Shown: positions 42,025 through 51,402 of the stretch, piece after piece | How positions within the stretch are numbered: position 1 is the stretch's first letter | How the letters are laid out: each line of letters opens with the position of its first letter | Source of the DNA: JAIBJN01 sp963775395 | GTDB lineage: Bacteria; Actinomycetota; Thermoleophilia; Gaiellales; Gaiellaceae | Reading direction: 5' to 3' | Length of the DNA: 64,000 nt | NCBI GenBank assembly: GCA_963775395.1 | Contig: CAVZIX010000015.1 | Coordinates: 37,706 to 101,705, forward strand | Position numbers and translations under genes: made by a program | The notes under the pieces: generated by a model | Told to the model about the DNA's origin: nothing | What the model saw: only the letters and a program-made list of their open reading frames with translations | Databases searched by the model: none

Positions 42025-43320
42025 TTATCGGAGGGCGAGGGAGTCGAGCATGGCGAAGAAGTCGGGGAAGCTTACAGCGACGGTTTCCGCGCCCCGGAGC
42101 TCGACGCCCTCGCGGGAGACGAGCCCGGCGACCGCCCCCAGCATCGCGATCCGGTGGTCTCCGGCGGCTTCGACCACGCCCCCACCCTTAGGGCGGGTGG
42201 GGACCCCACGAACCCGGAAGCCATCGTGACGCGATTCGATGTGCACGCCTAGTGGCCGCAGCGCATCTTTCACGCTCTCGACACGGTCCGACTCCTTCAC
42301 GCGCAGTTCTTCGGCGCCGGTGACGACGCTGTCGCCGCGCGCCATCCCGGCGGCGAGCGCGAAGAGCGGCAGCTCGTCGACGAGCGACGGCACCTCCTCC
42401 GGCCGCACCTCGGTGGCCACCAGCTCGGCGGGCTCCACCTGGAGGTCGGCGACCGGCTCGCCGCCGACCACGCGCCGGTTGAAGACCGCGATCCGCGCGC
42501 CCATGCGCTCGAGCACGGCGAGAAACCCCGTACGCGTCGGGTTGAGCCCTACGCCGTGTAGTCGCAGCTCCGACTCGGCGAGCAGCGTCGCGGCCACGAT
42601 GAACGGCGCCGCCGAGGAGAAGTCCCCGGGCACCGAGGTGTGGAGCGGCCGCAGGCCGTCCGCGGGCGAGACCCCGGGTTGACCCGGCTTTCGTTGCACG
42701 CGCGCGCCCATCGCCTCGAGCATCCGCTCCGTGTGATCCCTCGTCGGAGACGGCTCGACGACGACCGTCGGGCCGCCCTCCGCGTAGAGCCCGGCCAGGA
42801 GCACCGCCGACTTCACCTGCGCGCTCGCCACCGGGAGCTCCCAGCGGACGGGCGCGAGCGCGCCACCCTCGACGACGACCGGCGCGTGCCCGTCCTCGGT
42901 CTCCACCCGCGCGCCCATGGCGCGCAGAGGCTCGGCGATCCGCTCCATCGGCCGGGTGGAGAGCGACTCGTCGCCGACGAGCTCGAAGCGGCCCTCCTGC
43001 CCCACGAGGATCCCCGGAAGGAGCCGCATGAGCGTGCCCGCATTCCCGCAGTCGAGCGGCCCGCCGGGCTCCTTCAGCCCGCGCAGCCCGACGCCCGCCA
43101 CGCGCACGCGGTCGCCGTCCACCTCGACTCCCGCCCCCAGCGCCCGCACTGCCGCGGCGGTCGAGAGCGTGTCCTTGGAGGCCCCGAAGCCCTCGATCTC
43201 GCTCTCGCCGTCGGCGATCGCCCCGAGCAGGAGCGCGCGGTGGGAGACGGACTTGTCGCCCGGGACGGCGATGTCGCCCCTCGATATCTCCCCGCCGCGC
43301 GCGCACGCCAGAGTCCGCAC
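42025..43320 (-). CDS. aroA: 3-phosphoshikimate 1-carboxyvinyltransferase (EPSP synthase)
   Basis: Sixth step of the shikimate pathway. The 431-residue product has VPGDKSVSHRALLLGAIADG, GFGASKDTLST, DCGNAGTLMRLLPGIL, ASAQVKSAVLLAGLYAEG and RVKESDRVESVKDAL, all active-site motifs. The first in-frame GTG is at 43320. The frame upstream stays open with tyrA-like spacing and no stop, and tyrA itself lacks a stop, so this may really be the C-terminal half of a TyrA-AroA fusion broken by one extra base. Confidence 0.93.
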   Translation of the reverse strand: MRTLACARGGEISRGDIAVPGDKSVSHRALLLGAIADGESEIEGFGASKDTLSTAAAVRALGAGVEVDGDRVRVAGVGLRGLKEPGGPLDCGNAGTLMRLLPGILVGQEGRFELVGDESLSTRPMERIAEPLRAMGARVETEDGHAPVVVEGGALAPVRWELPVASAQVKSAVLLAGLYAEGGPTVVVEPSPTRDHTERMLEAMGARVQRKPGQPGVSPADGLRPLHTSVPGDFSSAAPFIVAATLLAESELRLHGVGLNPTRTGFLAVLERMGARIAVFNRRVVGGEPVADLQVEPAELVATEVRPEEVPSLVDELPLFALAAGMARGDSVVTGAEELRVKESDRVESVKDALRPLGVHIESRHDGFRVRGVPTRPKGGGVVEAAGDHRIAMLGAVAGLVSREGVELRGAETVAVSFPDFFAMLDSLALR

Positions 43321-44488
43321 TCGACCGAAGGCAGGCTGAGAAGCCTTGGTGAGGGCGAGGGTGGCTCTGGCGCCGCGTGATCGCGGGGCAGGGCGGCGGT
43401 GCCGAGACGATCGACGCCGAGTAGCCCTGCGCCTCGAGGAGGTCGGCCGCCTTGCGCGCGGAGTCCTCGCCGGCGACGAGCACGTCGAGCGTGCCGCCGC
43501 GCTCGGGCGTGAGGTGGTCGAGCTCGAAGTCCTCGATGTTGATCTTCTCGGCGCCGAGCGCCTGCGTGATCCCCGAGAGCACGCCCGGCCGGTCGGGGAC
43601 GTGCACGCGCACGCGCTGCATCGCGCCGGGATCCTCGTAGGCCTCCGCCAGCAGGCGGCGCCGGTTGCCGCCGGCCTCGCCGATCCAGCGGGCGAGCCAG
43701 CCCGCGTCGCGCGCCTCGAGCGCCCGCTCGAGCTCCTCGACGCGGCGGCGATGCTCGACGAGCGAGGCGCGGAGCTCCTCGGCGTTGTCCAGGAAGATGT
43801 CGATCCAGATGCGCGGGTTCGCCCCGGCCACGCGCGTCATGTCCCGCATGGAGCCGCCGGCGGAGCCGAGCGGCTCGTGGCCGTCCACGCGCACGGAGCC
43901 CGCGTGGTTGAGGACGACGTTGGCGAGCGCGTGCGGCAGGTGGCTCGTGATCGCCAGCAGCCGGTCGTGGGCGGTCGGGTCGATCGCCACGGGAATGGCG
44001 CCCAGCGAGGAGACGAAGCCGTGCAGGAGCCGGTAGCGCTCGGGCTCCGTCTCCGCCACCGGCGTCAGGAACCAGGTCGCCCCGACGAAGAGCTGTTCGC
44101 TGCCGCTCGCGGGGCCGCGCGCCTCCGAGCCACACACCGGATGCCCGCCGATGAAGCGCACGCGGTCATCCACCGTGGCGCAGAGCGCGGACTTCGTCGA
44201 GCCGACGTCGGTCACGGTCGAGCCGTTGGAGGCGGCCGCCAGCGCCTCCCCGATCCGCTCCTCGAGGGACGCCACGGGCGTGGCGACGACCACGAGGTCG
44301 GCGTCCTCGACCGCAGCGACGAGGCTTTCGGCGGGCTCGTCCAGCGCACCCCTCTCCGCGGCGACTGCGAGGAACTCGGGATCCGCGTCGTAGCCGACGA
44401 CCTGCTCGACCCCCGCCCGCTTCGCGGCGAGGCCCACCGAGGCGCCGATCAGCCCGGTGCCGACGATGCCGAGCCGGCGGACTGGCAC
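43321..44488 (-). CDS. tyrA: Prephenate dehydrogenase with ACT domain; 3' end unresolved
   Basis: Oxidative decarboxylation of prephenate or arogenate in tyrosine synthesis. From the GTG at 44488 (sharing one base with the upstream TAG) it reads LGIVGTGLIGASVGLAAKRAG, VVVATPVASLEERI, GGHPVCGSEARGP with the catalytic-site histidine, and TSHLPHALANVVL. An ACT domain (VHVPDRPGVLSGITQALGAE) ends near 43,400. No stop follows in its frame until 42,188, deep inside aroA, so a frameshift must lie at about 43,330-43,400. The true end is uncertain. Confidence 0.88.
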
Positions 44489-45846
44489 TACGTGTTCCGG
44501 CGCATGAGCTCGGCGAGCCGGAAGGCGAGGTCGAGCGATTGGCGCGCGTTCAGCCTCGGGTCGCAGAGCGTCATGTAGCGCATGTTCAGCTGCTCCTCGA
44601 TGACCGCCTCGGAGCCGCCGAGGCACTCGGTCACGTCCTCGCCGGTGAACTCGAGGTGGATGCCGCCTGGCCAGACGCGTTCCTTGCGGCAGGCGGCGAA
44701 GAAGCCCTCGATCTCGGCCATGATCGCGTCGAAGCGCCGCGTCTTGAACCCGGAATCGGTCTTGAAGACGTTCGCGTGCATCGGGTCGGACGCCCACAGG
44801 ACAGGATGCTCCGACTCGCGCACCGCGCGCAGGATGGGCGGCAGGAGCTCGTAGACCTGGTCGGCGCCCATGCGCGCAACGAGAGTGAGTCGGCCTGGAA
44901 TGCGGTCTGGATTGAGCCGCTCACAGAGCTCGAGCACCTCGTCGGCGGTCGCGGTCGGCCCCACCTTGAGGCCGAGCGGGTTGTGCACGCCCGAGAAGAA
45001 CTCCACGTGCGCACCGTCGGGCTGGCGCGTGCGCTCCCCGATCCAGAGCATGTGGGCGGAGCAGTCGTACCAGTCGCCCGTGGTCGAGTCGCGCCGCGTG
45101 AGCGACTCCTCGTAGTCGAGCACGAGGCCCTCGTGGCTCGTCCAGATGTCCACCTGATGGAGCTGCGACTCGGCAGAGAGGTCGATCCCGCAGGCGGCCA
45201 TGAAGCGAAGGGCGCGCTCGATCTCGGATGCAAGCTGCTCGTAGCGCCGGCCCTCGGGCGAGGAGGCGACGAACTCCTGGTTCCACTCGTGGACGCGCAT
45301 GAGGTCGGCAAAGCCGCCCTTCGTGAACGCGCGCAGCAGGTTCAGCGTCGCCGTCGCGTGGTTGTACGCCTGCACCATCCGGTCGGGGTCGGGGATCCGG
45401 GCCTCAGGCGTCGCGGCGTCGTCGTGGATCATGTGGCCGCGGAAGGACGGGACCTCCTGGCCGCCGACGTCCTCGGTGGGCGACGAGCGCGCCTTGGCGA
45501 GCTGCCCGGCGATCCGGCCGACCTTCACGACCGGGAGCGTCGCGCCGTACGTGAGGACGGCCGCCATTTGCAGCATGATCTTCAGCTTCTCGCGGATGTG
45601 GACGGCCGAGAGATCGTGGAACGACTCGGCGCATTCGCCCGCCTGGAGCAGGAACGCTCGACCCTCGGCCGCCTCGGCGAGCATGGAGCGGAGCTGGCGC
45701 GCCTCGCCGGCGAAAACGAGCGGCGGCACGATCGCGAGCCGGGCCCGCGCGGCCTCGGCCCGCTCCTCGCTCGGCCAGTCCGGCTGGTGGAGCGCCTGAT
45801 GCGACCGCCACGAGGAGGGCGTCCAGGAGGGCTTCGTCACTGCCAT
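44488..45846 (-). CDS. Class II 3-deoxy-7-phosphoheptulonate synthase (DAHP synthase)
   Basis: First committed step of the shikimate pathway. The 452-residue product is of the plant/mycobacterial class II type: QPDWPSEERAEAAR, LLQAGECAESFHD with the metal cysteine, KVGRIAGQLAKARSSPTE, VDIWTSHEGLVLDYEE, LWIGERTRQPDGAHVEFFSG and HLEFTGEDVTECLGG. It is followed by tyrA and aroA, so pathway entry and two later steps are co-transcribed. Confidence 0.96.
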   Translation of the reverse strand: MAVTKPSWTPSSWRSHQALHQPDWPSEERAEAARARLAIVPPLVFAGEARQLRSMLAEAAEGRAFLLQAGECAESFHDLSAVHIREKLKIMLQMAAVLTYGATLPVVKVGRIAGQLAKARSSPTEDVGGQEVPSFRGHMIHDDAATPEARIPDPDRMVQAYNHATATLNLLRAFTKGGFADLMRVHEWNQEFVASSPEGRRYEQLASEIERALRFMAACGIDLSAESQLHQVDIWTSHEGLVLDYEESLTRRDSTTGDWYDCSAHMLWIGERTRQPDGAHVEFFSGVHNPLGLKVGPTATADEVLELCERLNPDRIPGRLTLVARMGADQVYELLPPILRAVRESEHPVLWASDPMHANVFKTDSGFKTRRFDAIMAEIEGFFAACRKERVWPGGIHLEFTGEDVTECLGGSEAVIEEQLNMRYMTLCDPRLNARQSLDLAFRLAELMRRNT

Positions 45847-45882
45847 CGGAATTCAGTCTAGTTAGGGATAATCGGCGACATC

Positions 45883-46863
45883 GTGCGCGTGCTCTCCGGG
45901 ATCCAGCCGACGGGCGAGAAGCACCTCGGCAACTACGTCGGCGCCATCCGCCGCTGGGTGGCCCAGCAGCACGAGGTCGACGCGTTCCACCCGATCGTCG
46001 ACCTGCACGCGATCACGGTCCCGCAGGACCCCGAGGAGCTGCGCGAGTCGACGCTCGACCTCGCCGCGCTTCTCATCGCCGCCGGCCTCGACCCCGACGC
46101 CTGCACGCTCTTCGTCCAGAGTCACGTGCCCGAGCACCCGCGCCTCTCGTGGGTGCTCGAGTGCATGACGCCGCACGGGGAGCTGCGCCGGATGCCGCAG
46201 TTCCGGGAGAAGTCGGCCGCGCAAGAGAGCTTCTCCGTAGGCCTCATGACCTACCCCGTGCTTCAGGCGGCGGACATCCTCCTCTACGACGCCGACGTCG
46301 TGCCGGTCGGCGAGGACCAGCGACAGCACCTCGAGCTTGCCCGCGACATCGCGCAGCGCTTCAACCAGCGCTTCGGCGAGACGTTCGTCGTCCCCGAGGG
46401 AACCTACGGCGAGATCGGCGCCAAGATCATGGACCTCCAGGACCCGACGAGCCGCATGTCCACTTCCCTGAGCGCGGAGCTCGGCATCGTCAAGGTCCTG
46501 GACCCGCCCGACACGATTCGGCGCAAGCTTCGCTCGGCGGTCACGGACTCCGGCCGCGACGTCGTCCGCGCCGAGGACAAGCCCGGGATCGCCAACCTGA
46601 TCGAGATCATGGCGGTCGCCACCGGCGAGTCGCCCGAGGCGATCGAGGCCCGCTTCGACGGCGCCGGCTACGGGCACTTCAAGGAGGCGGTCGGCGAAGC
46701 GGTGGTCGAGCTCCTCGACCCCGTGCGCCTGCGCTACGGGGAGCTGCGCGGGAATCCGGACCGGCTCCGCGAGATCCTCGCGCAGGGCGCCGCAAAGGCG
46801 CACGGCATCGCCGCGGCCACGCTCGCGCGCGTGCACGAGCGCGTCGGCTTCGTCCCGCCCTGA
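45883..46863 (+). CDS. trpS: Tryptophanyl-tRNA synthetase
   Basis: Charges tRNA-Trp. The 326-residue class I enzyme has SGIQPTGEKHLGNYVGAI (HIGH-like motif as HLGN), LMTYPVLQAADILLYDADVVPVGEDQRQH and, in place of KMSKS, the sequence SRMSTS. Length is normal. GTG start at 45883, 36 bp from the divergent DAHP synthase gene; the RDD gene follows after 4 bp. Confidence 0.96.
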   Translation: MRVLSGIQPTGEKHLGNYVGAIRRWVAQQHEVDAFHPIVDLHAITVPQDPEELRESTLDLAALLIAAGLDPDACTLFVQSHVPEHPRLSWVLECMTPHGELRRMPQFREKSAAQESFSVGLMTYPVLQAADILLYDADVVPVGEDQRQHLELARDIAQRFNQRFGETFVVPEGTYGEIGAKIMDLQDPTSRMSTSLSAELGIVKVLDPPDTIRRKLRSAVTDSGRDVVRAEDKPGIANLIEIMAVATGESPEAIEARFDGAGYGHFKEAVGEAVVELLDPVRLRYGELRGNPDRLREILAQGAAKAHGIAAATLARVHERVGFVPP

Positions 46864-46867
46864 GCCC

Positions 46868-47491
46868 ATGTTCCTTGCGCCCGACGGCACCTACTCGGCC
46901 ATGTACCCGAGCGTGGCCCGCCGTCTCGCGGCAGGCGCGATCGACTGGTCTCTCTGCGCGGTCCTCTACCTGCTCGGCTCGATCGTCGGCGGGGTCTTCC
47001 AGGCAGTCGGGCTGACGAGCTGGGACGCGGGCGACCTCCGCGGGATCCCGGGCGCCACGCTCCTCGCGATCTCCCAGCTCCTGGTCGCCGCTCCCGTGGT
47101 CGCGTACTTCGCCGCCTACTGGCGGACGGGCTCGACTCTCGGGATGCGCGCGCTCGACATCGAGCTCGTCCGCGAGGAGACAGGCCTGCCGCCCGGCTGG
47201 GGCCGCGCCGTCGCGCGCGCGTGCGTCGCGTTCGTCCTCGCCCTGGCGGTGAACAACGTGTACCTCGTGTTCGGCGGCGATCCGCTCGAGGGCTACACGA
47301 CGGCCCAGCGCGTCGTCATCGTCGTCTCGTTCGCGCTCGTCGCGTTGCTGCTGGCCGCCAAGGCGACCATGTTCCTCGACGAGCGGCGGCGCTCGCTCCT
47401 CGACCGGGCGTTCGGGCTCGTCTACCTGGAGGAGGTCGTCTTCACCCGCCTCGACCAGGGGCCCTGGCCCTGGGCGCGGGGCGTGCGGTAG
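46868..47491 (+). CDS. RDD family membrane protein
   Basis: Protein of 207 residues with four likely transmembrane segments. The N-terminal YPSVARRLAAGAIDWSLCAVLY has the arginine and aspartate pattern of RDD proteins, and WRTGSTLGMRALDIELVRE lies between helices. RDD proteins include proposed ion exchangers but most have no known role. The end overlaps the convergent pseudouridine synthase gene by 50 bp. Confidence 0.85.
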   Translation: MFLAPDGTYSAMYPSVARRLAAGAIDWSLCAVLYLLGSIVGGVFQAVGLTSWDAGDLRGIPGATLLAISQLLVAAPVVAYFAAYWRTGSTLGMRALDIELVREETGLPPGWGRAVARACVAFVLALAVNNVYLVFGGDPLEGYTTAQRVVIVVSFALVALLLAAKATMFLDERRRSLLDRAFGLVYLEEVVFTRLDQGPWPWARGVR

Positions 47492-48170
47492 CAGCCCGGA
47501 GCGCATCGACCTCTGCGGCCGTCAGCTCGCGCCACTCCCCTGGGGCGAGGTCGTCCACCTCGAGGCCGGCGTACTCCCGCCGGTGGAGGCGCCGGACCGG
47601 ATGGCCGACCGCCTCGCACATCCGCTTCACCTGGTGCTTACGCCCTTCGTGCAGCGTGAGCTCGAGGCGTGAGGGGCCGAGGCGACGAACCTGTGCCGGG
47701 GCCGTGAGCCCGTCGTCCAGCTCCACCCCCTCCGCCAGCCGGCGAAGCGCGTCGTCGTCCGGGTCGCCCTCGACCTCGGCCTCGTAGACCTTGTCCACCT
47801 CGTAGCGCGGGTGGGCGAGCCGGTGGGCGAGCGGCCCGTCGTTGGTGAGGACGAGCGCACCCGTCGTGTCGGCGTCGAGCCGGCCGACCGGGACGACCCG
47901 CAACGCGTGGCCCACCAGCCCGACCACCGTCGGCCTGCCCTGCGGGTCGCGCGCGGTGGTCACGACTCCCGCCGGCTTGTGCAGGAGCAGGTGCGCGAGC
48001 GGCTCGGGCGCGAGCTCCGCCCCGTCGAGCTCGACCCGGTCGCCGGCCTCGACGAACGTCGCCAGGCCGGCGACCTCTCCGTTGACCCGCACCCGGCCGG
48101 CGCGGATCAGCTCCTCGGAGCCCCTGCGCGAGGCGATTCCCGCACGCGCGAGGTAGGCGTTCAGGCGCAC
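47442..48170 (-). CDS. rRNA pseudouridine synthase of the RsuA/RluB family
   Basis: Isomerises a uridine in rRNA. The 242-residue product has an S4 domain (MRLNAYLARAGIASRRGSEELIRAGRVRVNG) and the catalytic domain with VGRLDADTTGALVLTNDG, where the aspartate is catalytic, and EGRKHQVKRMCEAVGHPV. It could be RluB (23S U2605) by analogy; the exact site is not provable. It lies near scpB, a common RluB neighbour. Confidence 0.92.
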   Translation of the reverse strand: MRLNAYLARAGIASRRGSEELIRAGRVRVNGEVAGLATFVEAGDRVELDGAELAPEPLAHLLLHKPAGVVTTARDPQGRPTVVGLVGHALRVVPVGRLDADTTGALVLTNDGPLAHRLAHPRYEVDKVYEAEVEGDPDDDALRRLAEGVELDDGLTAPAQVRRLGPSRLELTLHEGRKHQVKRMCEAVGHPVRRLHRREYAGLEVDDLAPGEWRELTAAEVDALRAATARPAPRARAPGRGG

Positions 48171-48190
48171 CCCGCCATTATCCGCGCCGG

Positions 48191-48721
48191 CTAATCACCG
48201 CCTGCGGCGTAGCGGACGACGAGCGCGGTCACGCGCCCCGCGCGCGTGCGCGCGAGGAGCCCCGGGTACGTGCCCGGCCCCGTCGCGTTGCGCCGCGTCA
48301 CGAGCCACCAGCCTTCGCCGCCGAAGCCGTCAGCGGCGTATCTCGCGCCTGGGTAGAGGGTGCGCAGCCGCGAGACGCGGTCGCCGATCGCCAGGCCGTT
48401 CCCGGTCCGCCACTGAGCGCCGGTGATCGCGGCGTTGGAGAAGTGCCCCGTCGCACGCCCGCAGGGAGGCTGCCCGCCGAGGTTGTAGAAGCCGATCCGC
48501 AGTCCGAGCCGAGCCCACGTCACCGAGCACGTCTGATCCGACGTGCGCACCGAGCGGCTGGGGACGCCGAAGGCGTTCCTGGCCCCGCCGAGGGTGCCGT
48601 CGGTCTTGACGCGAAAACTTCCGATCCGCTCGTCGCTGCGGACGACCGTGTCCGCGGCGGCGGGTGCGGGAAGCGCCGCGACGGCGGCGCCGATCAGGGC
48701 GAATGCGAGGGCAAGCCTCAT
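48191..48721 (-). CDS. Secreted hypothetical protein
   Basis: Product of 176 residues with a signal peptide (ALAFALIGAAVAALPAPAAA, cleavage after AAA-D about 23). The mature part is rich in Gly, Arg and Thr and has two cysteines (about 63 and 86) that could form a disulfide. No family recognised. ATG at 48721 with GGAG (AGGAGAT) 5 nt upstream. It is separated by 20 bp from the pseudouridine synthase gene downstream. Confidence 0.7.
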   Translation of the reverse strand: MRLALAFALIGAAVAALPAPAAADTVVRSDERIGSFRVKTDGTLGGARNAFGVPSRSVRTSDQTCSVTWARLGLRIGFYNLGGQPPCGRATGHFSNAAITGAQWRTGNGLAIGDRVSRLRTLYPGARYAADGFGGEGWWLVTRRNATGPGTYPGLLARTRAGRVTALVVRYAAGGD

Positions 48722-48807
48722 CGATCTCCTTTCGTCGCTGTCCTAAGCTTCGACGCCGCCTGCAGGGGATTCCTTCACCGCGAGCCGCGACCGGTCATGA
48801 TCCCTTC

Positions 48808-49098
48808 GTGCCGATCTACATCACCCTCATGAAGTTCACCTCGCAGGGCATGACCGGCATTCCGGCCTGGCGCGACCGGGTCGAGGAGGGGGAGCAGGCG
48901 ATCGAGGCGCGGGGCGGGCGCCTGGTCGACGCGTACGTGACCCTCGGCCGCTACGACGTCGTCGAGATCTTCGAGGCGCCCGACGACGAGACGGCGTACC
49001 AGATCCTCATTGAGCTCGGCAAGCACGGCCAGGTGACCACGGAAACGCTGCGCGGGTTCACGCGCGAAGAAGCAGAGCGGATCGTCAAGGGCAGCTAG
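48808..49098 (+). CDS. GYD-domain protein
   Basis: Protein of 96 residues starting VPIYITLMKFTSQGMTGI and containing GGRLVDAYVTLGRYDVVEIFEAPDDE, the pattern of the GYD domain. Members are small ferredoxin-like-fold proteins of unknown activity. The GTG start fits the conserved N-terminus; longer in-frame sequence upstream is unrelated. It converges on scpB with 6 bp between stops. Confidence 0.83.
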   Translation: MPIYITLMKFTSQGMTGIPAWRDRVEEGEQAIEARGGRLVDAYVTLGRYDVVEIFEAPDDETAYQILIELGKHGQVTTETLRGFTREEAERIVKGS

Positions 49099-49104
49099 CC
49101 GGCC

Positions 49105-49695
49105 TCAGGCCGGGCGGCGCGCGACGTCTTCGAGGCGCGTCCGAAGGTCTTCCACGTCGCCCGCGAGCTCGTCGAGCTCCGGGAGCGCGGAGGCGTCCTC
49201 GAGGCCGAAGACGCGCTCGAAGAGCGGCGTCGTCTCGTAGCGCACGGCGCCTCCCTCCGCCTCGCGGCCGGCCTCGGCGATCAGGCCGCGCTCGAGGAGG
49301 CCTGCGACGGTCGAGTCGGCGGCGACGCCGCGGATCCGGGCGATCTCCGGCCGGCTGACCGGGCCGAGGTAGGCGACGATGGCGAGCGTCTCGAGCGCCG
49401 CCTGTGAGAGGCCGCGCTGCACGGGCCGCTCGACGAGACGGCCGCAGGCGTCGGCGGCCTCCCGCGCTGCCCGGTAGGCGTAGCCGCCCGCGACGTGCTC
49501 GAGGACGATGCCGCTGCGGCCCTCGCGGAAGCGGCCGGCGATGAGCCCGAGCGCGGTCTCGACGCGCTCCTCTTCCTCCTCGGTCGCGGCCGCCAGCTCG
49601 GCGACGGAGAGCGGCTTGGAGGCGATGACGAGCAGCGCCTCGATCGTCCGCGCGAGGCGGTCGACGGGGTTCTCTACGAGGCGGAGGCGTTCCAT
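49105..49695 (-). CDS. scpB: Segregation and condensation protein B
   Basis: Winged-helix partner in the SMC complex. The 196-residue product begins ARTIEALLVIASKPLSVAELA and has YRAAREAADACGRLVE, LSQAALETLAIVAYLGPVSRPEIARIRGV and RYETTPLFERVFGLE, the family motifs. The ATG at 49695 overlaps the scpA end by 22 bp. Together with the unusual smc at 8.9-11.1 kb this completes condensin. Confidence 0.95.
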   Translation of the reverse strand: MERLRLVENPVDRLARTIEALLVIASKPLSVAELAAATEEEEERVETALGLIAGRFREGRSGIVLEHVAGGYAYRAAREAADACGRLVERPVQRGLSQAALETLAIVAYLGPVSRPEIARIRGVAADSTVAGLLERGLIAEAGREAEGGAVRYETTPLFERVFGLEDASALPELDELAGDVEDLRTRLEDVARRPA

Positions 49696-50402
49696 ACCGT
49701 GATGGGCTCGAAGGGGCCTGCCTGGGCGATCTGGGCCTCCCCGCGCTTGCGGAGCTCGAGGAGGGCAAGGAAGGCGACGATCTGCTCGATGCGCGAGAGC
49801 CTGTCGACCTCGTTGTCGAAGGCGAAGCGGCCACGCGCCCGGAGGAGCGTGCGGAAGCGGTCGAGGAAGCGCGAGAGCGGCGGGTACGAGAGGACGAGAT
49901 GGCGGAGCGACGGCTCCGGCGGGACCGCGGCGAGCGAGCGCAGCGCGACGACGAGCCCAGCCGGATCCTGCCGGGCGAGCGGGCGCGAGGGCGCTGGGGC
50001 AAGCGGCGCCGCGCCCACGCGGAAGTAGCGGTCGGACTCCGCCTCGAGCCGCTCCTCCAGCCAACCTGCGGCCGTGCGGAAGCGCCGGTAGGCGGCGAGG
50101 CGCTCGGCCAGCTCCTCCGCGGCCTCCTCGGGGTCGAGCCCCTCCAGGTCGAGCTCCTCGTCGGGAAACAGCCCGCGTGCCTTCAGTTCGAGCAGCGCGG
50201 CAGAGAGAACGAGGAACTCGCCGCACGCCTCCAGGTCGAGCTCCTCGCGCTCGGCCAGGCGCTCGACGAAGGCGAGGACGATCTCGGCGATGTCGACGTC
50301 GCGCAGCTCGAGCTCCTCGCGCAAGACGAGGGTGAGCAGGAGGTCGAAGGGCCCCTCGAACGCATCGAGGTCGAGGGGAAGCTCACGCACGGCCGTCGCC
50401 AT
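49674..50402 (-). CDS. scpA: Segregation and condensation protein A
   Basis: Kleisin that bridges the two SMC heads. The 242-residue product has FEGPFDLLLTLVLREELELRDVDIAEI at the N-terminus, which contacts the SMC neck, EFLVLSAALLELKARGLFP, and a C-terminal winged helix with IEQIVAFLALLELRKRGEAQIAQ. Its N-terminal interface looks normal although the cognate SMC is short. Confidence 0.95.
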   Translation of the reverse strand: MATAVRELPLDLDAFEGPFDLLLTLVLREELELRDVDIAEIVLAFVERLAEREELDLEACGEFLVLSAALLELKARGLFPDEELDLEGLDPEEAAEELAERLAAYRRFRTAAGWLEERLEAESDRYFRVGAAPLAPAPSRPLARQDPAGLVVALRSLAAVPPEPSLRHLVLSYPPLSRFLDRFRTLLRARGRFAFDNEVDRLSRIEQIVAFLALLELRKRGEAQIAQAGPFEPITVWNASAS

Positions 50403-50421
50403 GGCCGCGATGCTAGTCGTG

Positions 50422-51333
50422 CTACCGGACGCGGCCCTTGGGGATCGCCATCGTCGGCCCCTCGGGCGGCGGCGGCGGCTCGCTGCGCTTCTGCGGCCGG
50501 CCGCCCTCCGTGCGCCGCTGCGACCACACGAACGCGATCAGCGCGAGCACGAAGACGACGACCGACACCCAGGCGTTGAGGCGCAGCCCGAGGAACTCGT
50601 GCGCCTCGTCGATCCGCAGGAGCTCCATCCCGAAGCGGCCGACGCAGTACCAGAGGACGTAGAGGCAAAAGAGGCCCGGCGCCCGGACGTTGAAGCGCTT
50701 GTCGATGAGGAGCAGGACGCCCACGCCCAGGAGGCACCAGAGCGACTCGTACAGGAACGTCGGGTGGAACGTCAGCGCGAGATCCTCGACGTCCGTGTAC
50801 TCCTGCGGCCGGTTCGTCGGATCGATCTCGAGCCCCCAGGGCAGGTCCGTTGGCTTTCCGAACAGCTCCTGGTTGAAGTAGTTGCCCCACCGGCCGATCG
50901 CCTGCGCCAGCAGGAGGCCCGGCGCGACCACGTCCATGAAGGAGAGCACGCTCTCGCCGGAGCGCTTGACCACCCAGGCGCCCACGAGCACGCCTCCGGC
51001 GATCCCGCCCCAGATCCCGAGGCCGCCCTCCCAGACGGCAAACGGCTCCCACCACTCCTCGTCGACGGTGCTCCAGCTCGTGACGACGTGGTAGATGCGC
51101 GCGCCGACGATGCCCCCGAGAACGCCCCACATGGCCACGCGGAAGACGAGGTCGCCGCGCGGATCGCGCCAGAAGGCCCACCGGCCGGTGTAGCGGCGGC
51201 CGGTCAGCCAGGTCGCCGCGATGATGCCCAGGAGGAGCATCAGCCCGTAGGCGTGCACCTGCACGGGGCCGAGCTCGATCTCGCCGCTCGACGGGCTCGG
51301 GATCGAGCCGATCAGAACCCCCAGCACTGCCAC
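50422..51333 (-). CDS. lgt: Phosphatidylglycerol-prolipoprotein diacylglyceryl transferase
   Basis: First step of lipoprotein maturation in the inner membrane. The 303-residue product has about seven transmembrane helices, the HAYGLMLLLGI motif (the catalytic histidine region), GGIVGARIYHVV, GRWGNYFNQELFG (family signature) and HPTFLYESLW. The C-terminal tail is proline-rich and basic. It follows scpA by 19 bp. Confidence 0.95.
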   Translation of the reverse strand: MAVLGVLIGSIPSPSSGEIELGPVQVHAYGLMLLLGIIAATWLTGRRYTGRWAFWRDPRGDLVFRVAMWGVLGGIVGARIYHVVTSWSTVDEEWWEPFAVWEGGLGIWGGIAGGVLVGAWVVKRSGESVLSFMDVVAPGLLLAQAIGRWGNYFNQELFGKPTDLPWGLEIDPTNRPQEYTDVEDLALTFHPTFLYESLWCLLGVGVLLLIDKRFNVRAPGLFCLYVLWYCVGRFGMELLRIDEAHEFLGLRLNAWVSVVVFVLALIAFVWSQRRTEGGRPQKRSEPPPPPEGPTMAIPKGRVR

Positions 51334-51402
51334 GGGGCGAGAGACTACCGGCTCACCAGGCGGGATTCAGCGGCAAGGCCGCCGATCCCGCGAGCACAAG
51401 CT

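Noticed and set aside
42188..44797. An apparent 869-residue tyrA product
   Set aside because: Only the part up to about 43,400 is TyrA/ACT. The rest is an out-of-frame reading of aroA with no protein-like character.
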